DNA of 64,000 bases from Pegoplata infirma (Eukaryota > Arthropoda > Insecta > Diptera > Anthomyiidae), in the NCBI GenBank assembly GCA_963921195.1, contig OY992540.1, positions 20,030,380 through 20,094,379 on the forward strand, given 5' to 3'. Under the pieces are notes generated by a model that saw only the letters and a list, made by a program, of their open reading frames with translations, had not been told where the DNA came from and made no database searches. Below, one piece after another: positions 34,801-45,241 of the stretch (position 1 is the first letter of the stretch; the number at the start of each line of letters is the position of its first letter). The position numbers and the translations under genes are program-made.

Positions 34801-37800
34801 TTATTCGTTATAAGTAAATTGCAGTTCCGAATTTTATTTTTATTTTCTTTTATTGACATTTTCGCCATTAACAGGGATTTTAGTATCTGGTTAACAGTCA
34901 CTTATTAAGTTTTTCATGAAATGTTCAAAAAAACGCTGACAACGGTGAGTATTTCAAATTTTTATCAGTTTCGGAAAAAAATTCCTATTTAGAAAATAAT
35001 TTCTTGAAGAGAAAAAATATTTTAGACGTTCTTTCTCGCGGATTTTTAATTTGTTTTCAACGAAATTTTGAAAATATCATAAAAAAATAAGTGTAAACCC
35101 TTAATATTTGCGAAAATATTCCGTTTTGAATGTATTTAAAAAACCGGTTAACCGACAGAAAAAAACCGGTTTTCGGTGCACCGGAAATCTTCAATTCCGG
35201 TTAACCGGTTTGCAAAAAAACCGAAAATTTAGGAAAAAACCGGTTTTTCGGTTAACCGGTTAACCGGTTTATAAACACTAATTTTAAGTAATAAATTAAA
35301 TTAAAGATGATTTTCTGTTGATCTAAATTTTTTTTAACATTCTGCATTATCGACTTTGGACAAATAAAACCGCTCCGGTCTAATATACATAAGAGCGTCT
35401 GTAGTATTGTTATTGCAGTATAATATAATTATTCCTTATATTATTATTATTTTATGTAATATTTTTTTTTTTGGTATTCCGAAACTTTTATAGTTCTTGC
35501 ATGTTACTGCAATATAAGTATTTTCAAATGTGGCTTATTTTTTAATTCTACCAACAAAATTCTTTGAGTGTATTTAACATGTATTACCAAATAGTGGTAA
35601 ACTGTTGTACCAATACCGGGGTTTTTAGAAAATTTGTTGACTTTAGCATATATGTATATTTTGTTTTTGCATGACACAAATTATTTATCATTGTCGTGAT
35701 TAAAAGTTGATTCAATATTTGATTTGAGTTATGAACTTACATTTTGAAATATGTTTGACTCATCTAAACTCAATAATTGACTCATTTTTAGCAATTGTTT
35801 AATAAACTACTTAAGTGTTATCTGTCTCTAAGTTTCCTATGACAATAAGTTTAAAAGTTTAACATAATATCTTAATAGGCCATTTACATATACCTCGAAA
35901 TCCAAAAAAAATCGGATTTCAATGAAAATCCAAGTAAATCCAATTACTTTTTTGGATTTCAAATGTCAAATCCCATACAAAAAAAAACTTGGATTTTGGG
36001 AAAATGTAAACGGTATAGATTTTAATTGGATTTGAAATCCAAATTTATGTGGATTTCGGGTATATGTAAATAGCATATAAAATAATTTTAAAACAGGTAG
36101 ATTTTTCAGACATGAACTTTGAACCGGATTTTACAATACATCCAGCAAAACCTTAAAAATAATATGGTGCAGACCCCATTGGGTTTGGACCTCATCGGTT
36201 TATAACCTTTTATACCCTGACCCAGTTGGGTCCTTTAAGGATTGTCATAGATTTGGATCCCAAAATATTTTCCCTTTTGTCTCTACTATGCTTTGTTTTG
36301 GAGAAAAGTAAATTTAGGAGCCCAATTGGGTCATGGGTGACAGGACATTATCCCCATAACGGAAATGGTGATTATGACGAATACTTCTCTGTCATAATCC
36401 CCGTATTAGTTGCGGGGACTATGACCCTTTTAAAAACGGTCATAATCCCAATGGGGATTATGTCCGTTCCCTGTTGGGATTACGACCGACATTTTTTCGG
36501 TCATAACCACCATTAATATTATGGGGACTAAGTCCAAAGCAATTTCGGTCATAATCCCTGTTTTTAGCGGAGCGGGTGGGCTTAATGCATGGAATTTGTA
36601 ATCCCTAAGACCAGCCCGGCCGAAGGCCGTTCACGCAGAAAAACTTTTAAGGCAAAAAAAATATTTATATAATTGAACAGTTCATGCGAATTAGGACGAA
36701 TAGACCATTTGTTTAACTTAACAAATGACGATAAAAACGCAGGAAACGGTTAAAAACTTAGGGCCTAATTTTGTAAATCACTCGCGTTGAACGCATCACC
36801 AACGTTACCGTGAACGCGAGGCTCAAAAAGTGCAATTTTTTAAATCACTACGTTATTGCGTTCAATTCTTACGTTATCACTTGAAATGTCAATTATATTA
36901 GAATCAGTGTTGCCAGACATTCTAAAATTAATAAAATTTACTACCCATTTTGTAGGGGATACACACCCATTATCGTGGGGAAACACATATATATGATAAG
37001 GCAACACCTGCAAAGAGAATATTTGAGAAAAAAGAGAACAACAAAAAAGTAACATAAATTGTAAGTTGAAAAAAGCAAAAAAAATCACAACGAGACGCTT
37101 TGCTATTTTCGATGTTTTTCTTCTGCCGGAGAAGTTTTTTTTACACATTTATTACTTTTTTTGTTGTATATTTACATATTCCAACATTATTTATTTATTT
37201 TTTGCTATTTAAAAGCATATTTGTTGCATCAACGCCCCAAAATTTCAAGTGATTATTTTGACACTTCAAGTGATGAAAAAACACTCTCTTGCGTTTTACA
37301 AAATTCCATTTTCCATACAATTTGTTTTACAAACACGTAAGTCAACGCGAAAAAAACAGCTGTTCAGTGCTCGCGTTTTACAAAATAGAAAATTGTCCAA
37401 CGCGAGATAAAAAGGCGCGTTGCGTTTTACAAAATTAGGCCCTTATATCTTTGTTAACTTTCTTGCATTAATGGATTAATGCATTATGCAAAAATGTCGA
37501 AAAAAAATATTAGTTATTAACCGTTTCCTACGTTTTTATCGTCATTTGTAAAATTATACAAATGGTCTATTCGTCCTTATTCGCATGAACTGTTCAATTA
37601 TTGGGATTATGACCAACTTGTATAGTAGACTTTGTAAAAATTTTACTTTTAAAACTTAAAATTAGGAATATAGAAACCAACAACAGAAAAAACTTTGCAA
37701 AAAGTACTTTTTTGGAAATTTCGATTCTAAGGGGGAAACAACTAGTATTTAATAAAAAAAAGTAATTGTTTAAATTAAAAAAAATTCTTTTTTAACTGGA

Positions 37801-39177
37801 CAAATTATACATATTTGTACTGGAAACTGGACCAGACCCAAAATAACTGGACAATCCAGGCCATTCGAGGCCGTCTGGCAACCCTAGGGCCCACACGGTA
37901 ATCAAATAAAACTCACGACAACTCTTAAAAACAACTTTAATTTACAGTTGTTTTTACTGTAACTCAAATTTTCTGAATTTTCTTTTTTAACAAAAAAATC
38001 TTCTAAAACGTTAAAATCGGTAAAATTGTTAAAAAAAAAAAAAATATTTTGAATACATTTTATAAATTGTAATTAAATTAATTTAGGTATTATTTATTTG
38101 GTAATAGTTCCTGCTTCACCCCAATTCGTTCAACAAATTCTTTTTTTAAACATTTCTAGAAAAATAAATTTTTTTATAGACTAAAAACAACTACATAAAA
38201 CAACTGTTACTACAATGTAGTAATTTTTTGTATTAATTTCTTAAAACAAGTTTTTTTGTACTTGTTTTAAGAAATTAATACAAAAAATTACTACATTGTT
38301 ACAGATTTTTCATACAAAAACAACTGTAGTTGTAGTTGACAACAACATCTTACTTACTTACTAAACAAACCACCGTCATGAAGTAACTGTAATAAATTTT
38401 TTAGTTCAGGGGGAAATTTCAAATGAAGTTTCCAAATGGAATGTATCTTTATTGATCTGTTAGCTTAAATTTTTAACAATTTTTAATTGTTTTTCTTTCA
38501 GATGCCTGTGTACAATGTGACTCTGCCAAAGATCCTAAATGTGCAACCAGTCCAGGAGATTTCTTAGCCAAAGAATGTAGTAACGCTACAACTTCTTCAA
38601 ACTGTTATATCCGTGTCTTAGGTAAATTATCAATTTTGATATTGCAATATCATGATTATTATAAAATATATAGAAATTAAATTTAAAAAATGTTTATATT
38701 TCAGGTGGAAATACCATTCGCGGTTGTGCCAGCGAATTGGATAATGCAACAGCCGCTAATTGTAATAATGAAATGGAATGTTTAATTTGTACCTACACAG
38801 AAGGCTGTAATCGTGCCGTATTCCCAACACATCGGGCCAATTGTGTTCAATGTTCCGATGATGGCAATGGTACCTGCACTAATGATGTCTATTATAAACC
38901 CTCAATATGCCCCACATACGTATTGGGTGATCGTTGTTATATTCGTAATGATGGTCGCAATCAAACCGGTTCCTTCCAACGTGGTTGTCTTTCATCGGCT
39001 CAAGCTAAGGGTCTTTGTGTAGATATTTCAAATTGTTATACCTGTGAGGGTAACGGTTGTAATTTCCTTGAATTTAATTCTACGTCCATACCATTGGCTC
39101 GCGATTCTGCTGTCATCGGTTACGGTGCATCATTGTTGCTGGTGATGCTGGGTGTTGTGTGTTCACGTTTCTTTTAA
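28805..39177 (+). CDS. Secreted GPI-anchored two-domain Ly6/DUF753-type protein
   Basis: Three exons, 28805-28865, 38502-38621 and 38705-39177, give 217 residues. The 9.6-kb first intron is full of transposons. Residues 1-20 (MRFFISLGIVFVAYLAYVNS) are a signal peptide ending exactly at the exon-exon junction. Residues 21-100 and 101-185 are two matching modules, each with ten cysteines starting CVQC and ending in a CxxC...GCN pattern, typical of three-finger Ly6/uPAR folds; insect proteins of this layout are grouped as DUF753. There are five N-glycosylation sequons (NAT, NAT, NGT, NQT, NST). Residues 196-217 are a hydrophobic tail ending GVVCSRFF after a small-residue, polar stretch, as in GPI-anchored proteins. 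It is expected on the outer cell surface. Fly relatives act in septate junctions and signalling, but the specific role here is unknown. Start, donor GTAATG and acceptors TTTCAG fit well, and the frame is unbroken. Confidence 0.92.
29150..30518. mobile_element. 1.37-kb mariner-like element carrying a duplicated gene fragment
   Basis: The TIR CACGCAAAAAAAAAATCTGT is matched on the right by ...GACACAAGTTTTTTTTTGCG with TG, both flanked by TA. The match extends about 35 bp with an indel (…GATTGAGCA / GAGTGAGCA). It sits in the first intron of the Ly6/DUF753 gene. Inside are two tandem copies of an exon-intron-exon segment (29573-30150). Confidence 0.75.
29573..30150 (+). pseudogene. Tandemly duplicated exon-intron-exon gene fragment in a MITE
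   Basis: Copy 1 has exon text GGAGTCCCAGACG...AATGGAATGATAAA, a GTGAGT donor at 29626, then TTTTCTATTTTTACAG to 29804 and GGTATTGCTAAATAAATTTT. Copy 2 has GGGAGTCCATACC...CGGAATGACAAA, a GTAAGT donor at 29958, TTTTCTATTTTTACAG to 30048 and GATGCTTTTAAATAAATTCG. Translated around the joint: WNDK+GIAK and RNDK+DAFK, both followed by TAA at the same position. The copies have diverged but keep donor, acceptor and stop. I do not recognise the gene. It is either a captured terminal exon pair or an old coding segment of the element. Confidence 0.45.
30948..31671. mobile_element. MITE with CACTCAAAAAAATAAAACTG ends
   Basis: CACTCAAAAAAATAAAACTG at 30948 is mirrored by ACAGTTTTATTTTTTTGATT ending near 31671. 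Inside, TAGTTAAATTTAACTA-like words repeat in both orientations. A small hairpin TTTATTTGACAG...CTGTCAAATAAA-like at 31240-31300 looks like a further insertion. Confidence 0.65.
31675..32595. mobile_element. CAGTGTTG-ended element (hAT-like)
   Basis: CAGTGTTGTCAGGTTTTTAG at 31675 pairs with CTAAAAACCTGGCAACACTG ending at 32595. The TIR is about 65 bp long, including GGGGGTTTT and AGTCGATTT mirror parts. The expected 8-bp flanks (GATTGAAG / ATATAAAG) agree at only four positions. A CACTCTAA MITE (about 32051-32546) and a tRNA-like segment lie inside. Confidence 0.65.
32221..32295 (-). tRNA. tRNA-like segment, probably SINE head or tRNA pseudogene
   Basis: On the minus strand, CGTAGCGTAGTGGTTAAGAA resembles a pol III A box and GGCGAGTTCGATGC a B box, at about tRNA spacing. 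The anticodon stem does not pair well, so a functional tRNA is unlikely. It lies inside nested transposons. Confidence 0.4.
33432..33601. repeat. Long near-perfect hairpin
   Basis: TAGCGGTTCTCACCCTTGAT at 33432 is the reverse complement of the sequence ending at 33601. The arms are about 80 bp with one or two mismatches around a short loop near 33515. It would fold into a stable stem in RNA. Confidence 0.85.
33985..34043 (+). tRNA. tRNA-like segment with A and B boxes
   Basis: GATGGGTAGAGTGTCTGG resembles a pol III A box and GCGGTATCGATTCCCC a B box. The spacing is near that of a tRNA, but no full cloverleaf is apparent. It is interpreted as a tRNA-derived repeat. Confidence 0.35.
34100..34385. 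repeat. Small hairpins and AATTGAAA array
   Basis: AATAACCTACGAAATCATTA is mirrored by TAATGTTTTCGTAGGTTATT near 34095-34140 and repeated near 34180. 34255-34385 holds ATCAATTGAAAGACAAAAA-type degenerate units, like the arrays at 3315 and 8585. Confidence 0.55.
34464..35280. mobile_element. hAT-type element with CCGGTTAACCGG motif
   Basis: The TIR is TAGTGTTTATAAA, exact at both ends. ATTTTAAG flanks both sides exactly (34456-34463, 35281-35288). The outer ~140 bp at each end are strings of AACCGGTTAACCGG and AAAACCGG. The middle is plain AT-rich DNA with no transposase. Confidence 0.93.
35878..36074. mobile_element. ~200-bp MITE with ATTTACATATACC ends
   Basis: GGCCATTTACATATACCTCG at 35878 is mirrored by GGGTATATGTAAATAGC ending at 36074. 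The interior repeats AAATCCAA/TTGGATTT in both orientations. TSD not certain. Confidence 0.65.
36150..36329. repeat. Dispersed repeat with GACCCCATTGGGT words
   Basis: Segments such as CAGACCCCATTGGGTTTGGA are shared with 60466-60530 and, more loosely, 20760-20940. Non-coding. Confidence 0.5.
36330..37625. mobile_element. Foldback-like element with GGTCATAATCCCC motif
   Basis: 36340-36565 is filled with GGTCATAATCCC / GGGGATTATGACC, and the other end shows ATTGGGATTATGACC near 37600. Internal arms GAACAGTTCATGCGAATTAG (36674) and CGCATGAACTGTTC (37580) are inverted over ~95 bp. Exact termini could not be set. The centre is occupied by a Harbinger-type element. Confidence 0.55.
36761..37442. 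mobile_element. PIF/Harbinger-type element
   Basis: The TIR GGGCCTAATTTTGTAAA at 36761 is mirrored by TTTACAAAATTAGGCCC ending at 37442. TTA flanks both ends (36758-36760, 37443-37445). The 102-codon open frame inside (36840-37148, minus) shows no recognised domain. Confidence 0.9.
37626..38211. other. Intronic AT-rich DNA with a one-ended hAT-like terminus
   Basis: CCGTCTGGCAACCCTA at about 37871-37886 looks like a hAT right end (TAGGGTTGCCAG inward), preceded by repeated ACTGGACAA words. No left end was found. It is part of the large intron of the Ly6/DUF753 gene. Confidence 0.4.
38212..38299. repeat. Perfect 39-bp inverted repeat
   Basis: 38212-38250 and 38261-38299 are exact reverse complements (ACAATGTAGTAATTTTTTGT start), with a 10-base loop. 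The stem is in the sense strand of the intron, about 200 bases before the exon 2 acceptor, and lies inside a larger imperfect palindrome with ACAACTACA ends. Confidence 0.9.
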
Positions 39178-39244
39178 TGCAATTTTTTAAGTGCGCATTT
39201 CTTTGACAAATAACAAAAATACAATTTAACTTTTATATCGGAAA

Positions 39245-39250
39245 AATAAA
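39245..39250 (+). terminator. Polyadenylation signal of the Ly6/DUF753 gene
   Basis: AATAAA lies 67 bases after the stop codon; it is the first match downstream. Confidence 0.55.
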
Positions 39251-39984
39251 TTTAAAATTTTATTTAAGATAGAAGCATTAAGCGCCCCTTCATAATTTAC
39301 CGGAAGTGGGTTCTCTTTTCTATGCATATTTTCTTTTACATCAAAACTCCTCTACACACTCACATCTTTTTAGACTGTCTTTTTAAAAGCAATATAAAAT
39401 TTTATGAAGTGCAAAGAAAATATATTTATTTTGTTTTTATTCTTAAGAAAATTAAAAGAAAAAAAAAACGAAGTTTCAATAAAAATTGTAGATGAGGTCT
39501 CTTTATTTTCTTAAATATTTTCCATAAAGTCTTTAATGAAGAAATGTTTTACTTTGCAGTTAGTTATGTAGTATGTCTCCTAATTTACAGTGGAGGACAA
39601 AAGTGTACAAAGTACGAGGAAAATAAAATAAGAACAAATTTTTTACAGTAAATAAAATTTTTCATTTTAAAATACAAACACTCAAATACTTTTATACACC
39701 AAAAAGTAAAAACAACTTAAAGTGTTAAATTCGGCTATGCCGAATTATTTATACTGTTCAAAATTTAAAAAAAAAATAAAAAAAAATTTACAGTAACGTA
39801 TTTTTTTTGTAAGGGGGTCAGTGTACATTAGGCCGTATCGATTTTTACGTTTATTATTTGTTTGAGCTGAAAGGGGACCAAAATGTTTCTATTGGGTGTG
39901 AAAATGCAATTTTCGTGATAATCAAAAATTTCCTTACCCTCCCACATCGCGGTTAAAGTAAAAACCACAAAAAACAAGTAAGAA
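39251..39984. repeat. Gene 3' flank and TTCGGCTATGCCGAA repeat
   Basis: The first ~400 bases look unique and hold no gene. AAATTCGGCTATGCCGAATT near 39727 is the dispersed motif also at 24560. No coding sequence. Confidence 0.45.
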
Positions 39985-42555
39985 AGTTATAGTCGGTCAA
40001 GCCCGACCATATGATACCCTACACCAGTGTTTTCCGGAAAATGGGTCCCAAGTCCAAACATGGACCGATTGGATCTGTCTTTTGTTAGATCTTTATTTAG
40101 TGTAGAAAACACACACAGATCAAATTTTAGTGGAATTGGTTTATTTTTTTTGTCAATATACCGCTTTTGAATATCGGTCGGAATTTTTTTGAGGGGGACT
40201 TAGTCCAAAAATGGTCCAATTATATTCCGATTTGATTAGGTAACTGAAGTACACGTTTTACACCTAAAAATAAAATTTTGATCAAATATTTTAATTTTTA
40301 TGAATTTTGAGGGAATTATGTTAATATCGGGAGGGTGGCTTGTATGGGGACTACCAGAAGGACTCATCCGATTCCTTTGAAATTTGGAATGATGATTCAT
40401 GCATATCTATTATAATACGGTCATTAGAGTCATTAAGCCGAATCCAAAGGGGGCGTTTGTATGGGGGCTAGGTCTTAACAAGGACCGATGTTCTTTAATT
40501 TCAATAGGCTTCGTCCTTGGCCCAAAAGATGCTTAAGTTTCAAATTTCAAGTCAATTGATTGAAAATTGCGACCTGTACGTGCTTAAACCGATAGATGGA
40601 CAGACGGACGGACGGACAGACGGACGGACATCGCTAAATCGACTCATAAAGTAATTCTGAGTCGATCGGTATACTTGAAGGTATGCCTATGACCAATATT
40701 TCGGGTAGTTACAAACATCAGCACAAACTCAATATATCCTGTACCCAGCCGCGGATCCAGCTCTTGGGTTTGGGAGGGGAAAATTTTTTTTTTACTAAAA
40801 ATTTTTTTTTTGCAGGGAACCTTAGGTCGGATTTGAATCATTAGTTAGGGTTTTTAGTGTTTACCTCTAGTTTATTATGATTTTTTCTATAGAAACATTT
40901 CCAAATTTGAAAAATTTATCCTATAGATAAAATAATAATAAATATTTGAGACATGTTTATTCCAAAAAAGTTTCCTGACTGAAATTTCATGATTCTGAGA
41001 TATTATCCCGACAGAAAATCTTTGAGAAATTATGAAATTCTTGTTACAAGAGAAAAATTTTCAGATTCTGATAAACTTTCATATAGAAAATTCTCAGATA
41101 CTTAAGCAATTTTCCTACCAAAAAGTTCTATTTTTGGCTCCCAATGCTCCAATGGGAGTTAGAGGAACTTTTATAAAAAGTTTTATAAAAGTATCGAAAT
41201 AGAAAAATTTTCAAATAGAAAATTTTTTAGGTTCTGAAATATTTTTCATAATCTACTTTTCTACTGAAAAAGTCTAAGATACTAAAACGTGCTTTCTACA
41301 CCAATGCTTTTTAAAAATATTTGAGGCAATTTCCTAAAAAAAAAACATTTTCTGAGACAAATTTCCTCATGAAAAGTCTGAGAATTTACAAAAAAGTCTT
41401 ATGTGCGGTTAACAATTGCTGTTTTTGAGTGTATTTGGGCTACATTTTTAAAAAAATCTTTCTTCTCGGTCCATTATGTTATTATTCTGTTACTGTTGTT
41501 TTGTTAAACAATTTCTTTAAGGTCGTAGGAGTGAACCCCATTTTAGACTCTGAGACTTTCTCTATAGAAAAATGTGTCAGTTTCTGAGACATTTTTCCTA
41601 TAAAGTCTCATACATTTTCCTACAGAAGAAGAAACTTTTCAAATAGAAAAAACCTCAGAATATTAGACATTTTTTCAGATTCGGACATTTTTCCTAAGTC
41701 TCAGATACTGAGCAATTTTTTCTATAGAAGAAACAGGCTTTACGTCATTTTCCTATAGAAAAATCCTCAGATTCTAAAACATTTTTTCTAAAAACTCAGA
41801 ATCTAAGACATTTTTCCTATAAAAAAAGTCACAGATTCAGTGTATTTTTTTCTACAGGAGTTCACAGATTTTCCTGAAGAAAAAATCTTAATTTTTTTCT
41901 ATAGAAAAGTTTAAATAATCCAAGACTTTTTTTTATAAAAAAATTATCTCAGAATCTGAGATATTTAGCAGATTTCTCCTATAGAAAATTTAAAGAAAAA
42001 TTCGCAAATTATTCCTATAGAAAAATTCGAATACTTTTTTATAGAAAAATACCCAAAATTTTTGTCTAAAAAAATTCGTAAATTTTTTGCCAAGAAAAAA
42101 TGCTAGTATTGTTTCTAAAATAAAAATATTTAAAGACTTTTTCCGATACAATTTTCTTTCCGAAAAATTTTAAGATTTTTAGATATTTTTGATAAAAAAA
42201 TTTCTATAGAAAAATTTTCAGATTTTTCCTATTAAAAAATTCTGAGGTTTTTCCTATAAAAAAATCGCAAATTATTTTTATAAAAAATTCCCAATTTTTC
42301 TAGAAAAATTGTAACATTCCGCGACATTTTTTTTTAGAAAAATTTTAAGATTTGTAGACATTTTTCATCCAAAAAATTTCTCAGATAATTTCCTTCTCTT
42401 TTTCCCCTTTCCTTTTCTCTTCTTTCCTTTCCCTTCTTTTTTCTTTTTTCCTTTTTTTCTTTCGAATTCGGTTTCGGGGGGGGGGGGAATTTCCTTCCCC
42501 CCCCGTGGATCCGCGCCTGCCTGTACCACATAGTGGTGTAGGGTATAAATACTAG
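39985..42555 (+). repeat. Dispersed repeat (GTCGGTCAAGCCCGACCAT type) split by a hAT element
   Basis: It starts TATAGTCGGTCAAGCCCGAC, includes GGACGGACGGACAGACGGAC near 40605 and ATCGCTAAATCGACTC, and ends ACAAACATCAGCAC...CTGTACC. It resumes after the hAT insertion with ACATAGTGGTGTAGGGTATA. Related copies are at 15574 (inverted), 10618, 14806 and 44455. Confidence 0.75.
40746..42519. mobile_element. hAT-type element filled with CTCAGATTCTGAGA repeats
   Basis: The left end CAGCCGCGGATCCA and the right end (inward) CAGGCGCGGATCCA match at 13 of 14. CCTGTACC flanks both sides exactly (40738-40745, 42520-42527). The flanking dispersed repeat reads through when the element is removed. The interior from 40910 to 42370 is an imperfect ~35-bp array (TTTTTCCTATAGAAAAA...CTCAGATTCTGAGAC). 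A run of G/C at 42476-42504 adjoins the right end. Confidence 0.93.
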
Positions 42556-42896
42556 GCAACCAAGTATTTGTGTTGGTGTTAAATACAAAAAAATTCTAGA
42601 AGTTGATTTTCAATTTTTAGCCCCACACTCAAAAACACCAAAAATTATTTGACTTTGATTAATAATTTTTGTAAATTTTTTTTTCAATTTTAAATAAATC
42701 GCCACTTTTGATCCATTTCAACCCAAATAGTAAATTTTAATGGTTTAAACAAAACAAAAAATTAAATTTCTTAAACAAAAATAAGTTTGTTAATAAAATG
42801 TGGACCCTGTAGATGGCGATGGGGTGAAGTTATTAACAAAAATTTTCATTTTAGTGCAATTTGACTTCACTTCAGAATGTATACTTCGTGGAGTTA
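42556..42896. other. AT-rich intergenic DNA, nothing recognised
   Basis: No gene, TIR or tandem repeat that I can support. Confidence 0.3.
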
Positions 42897-43312
42897 CACA
42901 GAAAAAATTTTAAACGAATTTTAATCAACGCGGATTCAATCAATTTTATGATTGAAATTTCTCCAATTAAAAAAATTGTTATACCAATCATCAAATTGTA
43001 GGTGATTGGTTGAAAATTTTTCAAGCAAACATTTTTTCAAGTTTGATCAAAACAAAACTATCAAAAAATGGATCTTTTTGCTTTCCAATATGTTGCTAAC
43101 AATAAAAAAAAGTAAAACCCGGTTGTTTGGTATATTTTTGGATTAATCTATTCAAATAAATTTAAGCGAAAAAAAATCTGGTATGTTGGAAATTTGTAAT
43201 TCGACAGTTAAAGAAAATAACAAAATATTTAATCAAAACATTGATTGATTTATTTAAAATTTGTTGATCAATAGATTTAATTGAAAATTTTTAGCCAATA
43301 ATTTTTTGTGTG
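42897..43312. mobile_element. TA-flanked MITE, CACAGAAAAAATTTTAA end
   Basis: The left end is CACAGAAAAAATTTTAA. The right end is TAATTTTTTGTGTG. Both are flanked by TA. Internal text ATTGTTATACCAATCATCAAATT recurs at 43918 and 62876, so at least three copies of this family are in the window. Confidence 0.7.
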
Positions 43313-44454
43313 TATAAACGGATTTTCATTTGTTACTAATCGAAAATTTTTTTCCCTTTAGTTTTGCTCTTCAGTGTATTTTTTATTTTTTTTTGAAACA
43401 TAAATGTGCGTACGACGCATATGAATTCATATACAGTAGCAGTGTGCTGCAGGAAACAAAAGCTGACACAACCAAATGTTATGCGTAAATGTTTCAACAC
43501 TATAGTTTTCAGCATTTTTAATTGAATTCTTATTGGAAGTTAAGGAAACAATAACATTAGAATATGATTGTCCTAACCGAACAAATAAATTCACTATATC
43601 ACATCAATATGTCAAAGAATATTGTATTCATAAAATATTTATTGTTTTCATAAAAATAATCCAAAGGCCGGATATTATATTCAGCACCTACGATTATTTA
43701 TGTAAATTTGCTTATTTGAGCTTTTTTAAAGCTGTCTAAGATAATTCCGTTTTGAAAAACTTTTAAGTTTCCAAATTATAAATTTTGAATTTTTATTTAT
43801 TCTCTTATCGATTGATTGGAAAATTTGTAATTGAAATTGATTTCTATTTTTTTCTGTGTATCGAATACGAACGCGGTTTCAATAAATTTTTTAATTGAAA
43901 CTCCTCCGATGAAGAAAATTGTTATAACAATCACCAAATTCAATTAATGATTAATTGAATATTTTTAATGAAACATTTTTTGAATTTTGATCAATTTTTT
44001 ATTTGAAGTCATTTTGATTGACTTGATTGATTAAACGAAAATAATCAAAATAATGATTGATTTAACGAAAAAGTAAAACCCGATTATTTTGTATATTTTT
44101 TTAATTAATGTATTCAAATAAAATAAAGCGTAAAAATCTGGTATGTTGAATAAATGTAATTCGACAGTAAAAGAAAATAACAAAAATTTTGATCAAAACA
44201 GTGATTGATTCTGTGTTTGTAGTGTAGCATTCAACTGGCAAATAATTGCAATTATGTACCAAAGTTATAATAAGCGCCTATTTCTGGTAAATGTACATTA
44301 AATTTTTTATAGGAGAACATCAATATAGACACTACTTAATAAGAATGAATATTATGAATGCAAGAAAATGGAACAATTATACAATGAAATTATACAGTTG
44401 ATCATTACATTGTAAGATTTGGCAATTAATTAACTTCGTCTTCTCAAAAAAAAA
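43313..44454. repeat. Diverged copy of the CACAGAAA MITE family and flanking DNA
   Basis: 43860-44215 repeats the body of 42897-43312 (GCGGTTTCAATAAATTTTTT, ATTGTTATAACAATCACCAA, AAAATCTGGTATGTTGAA). 43315-43858 is AT-rich, ends in TTTTTTTCTGTGTA and holds a 68-codon open frame of no recognisable type. Confidence 0.5.
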
Positions 44455-44807
44455 AAAAAGTAAGAACATTTTAGTCGGTCAAGATCGACCATATTAATAC
44501 CCTACACCAGAGCTTCCCGGTAATTTGGTCCTACGTCTAAACTGGGACCGATTATAAATATTTTTTGCTACAACTTAATTGATGTAGAAAATAAACACAA
44601 TCCAAATTTGAGTGAAATAGACTTTATTTGTTGCCAAAAGACCGATTTACCTGAATGTCGGGTGACATTTTCACATAGGAAGTAAGTCTAAACATGGTGC
44701 AAGTATAATCAGATTTAATAAGGTTACCAAATTTAGCACCCAAATATAAAATTTTAATTAAATATTTTACATTTTCATGAGTTTTGAGAGATTTTGTGAA
44801 TATATGT
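44455..44807 (+). repeat. Dispersed repeat truncated by the copia insertion
   Basis: AGTCGGTCAAGATCGACCAT and TACCCTACACCAGAGCTTCC match 39990-40040. The repeat is cut by the LTR element at 44808 and resumes at 50236, after the duplicated ATATG. Confidence 0.7.
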
Positions 44808-44990
44808 GTTGGAATTGTTTTATTAACAATTATTCGTTCATACTTTGTAATATAATACTTGTTTCTACGATATTTTATTATAACAAATTTTCATTGATAT
44901 TTGTATTTTATTTTAAGTCAAACTGAAAATAAAATATTTATTCGTACAAAAATATTAAAACCAACAGACGTTGGTTTTACTCTGCTAACA
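44808..44990 (+). repeat. 5' LTR of the copia-type element
   Basis: 183 bp, begins TG and ends CA. It contains AATAAAATATTT, a possible polyadenylation signal, at about 44931. Confidence 0.9.
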
Positions 44991-45005
44991 GGTTATGGGC
45001 CCAAC
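44991..45005 (+). other. Primer-binding site (copia type)
   Basis: GGTTATGGGCCCAAC directly abuts the 5' LTR. The same kind of sequence follows the LTR in Drosophila copia. Confidence 0.7.
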
Positions 45006-45091
45006 CCAGTAACCAGAGTCGGGGTTGGACGCAGTTGTACGGGTCGGTTACGGTTATTTTCCTGGAGCTCGTGTTGAGGACCAATTTGAAT

Positions 45092-45241
45092 ATGGAAATA
45101 AGGAATTTCAAGGTTTCAAAGTTGGATGGTGCGGAAGGCCGGACTCTATGGGAGTTCCATGAAAAGGTGGTACTGGGAAAAGGTAGCCTTTCGGGAAATG
45201 GAGCTGTAGAGATGCCTGCACAAAAGAAAAAGAAGCTGTAA
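45092..45241 (+). pseudogene. Truncated copia gag-like remnant
   Basis: The frame MEIRNFKVSKLDGAEGRTLW, then EFHEKVVL, resembles the start of copia-type gag proteins, in which a K-L-D/F-D-G motif is followed by W.F/K....L. After that it diverges into a Lys-rich tail and stops at 45239. No zinc knuckle or protease follows. The upstream frame is open from 45035 without a better start. It is an internally deleted gag rather than a working gene. Confidence 0.5.

Larger units (their letters stand above)
30648..35570. mobile_element. 4.9-kb TA-flanked element loaded with nested insertions
   Basis: CACTCAAAAACTTATGT at 30648 and, inward from the right end, CACTCAAAGAATTTTGT, both flanked by TA. The TIR agreement is short (about 17 bp with two mismatches), so pairing over 4.9 kb is plausible rather than certain. 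The contents are later insertions: an ATTAATCG-type element, a CACTCAAA MITE, a CAGTGTTG element and a perfect hAT at 34464. Confidence 0.55.

Noticed and set aside
38813..39022. 69-codon frame overlapping the Ly6/DUF753 third exon
   Set aside because: It is the +2 shadow of the true frame, which has ordered cysteines, splice junctions and a GPI tail.
42334..42588. Lys/Glu-rich minus-strand frame near the G run
   Set aside because: It is translated low-complexity pyrimidine DNA at the end of the hAT element at 40746-42519.
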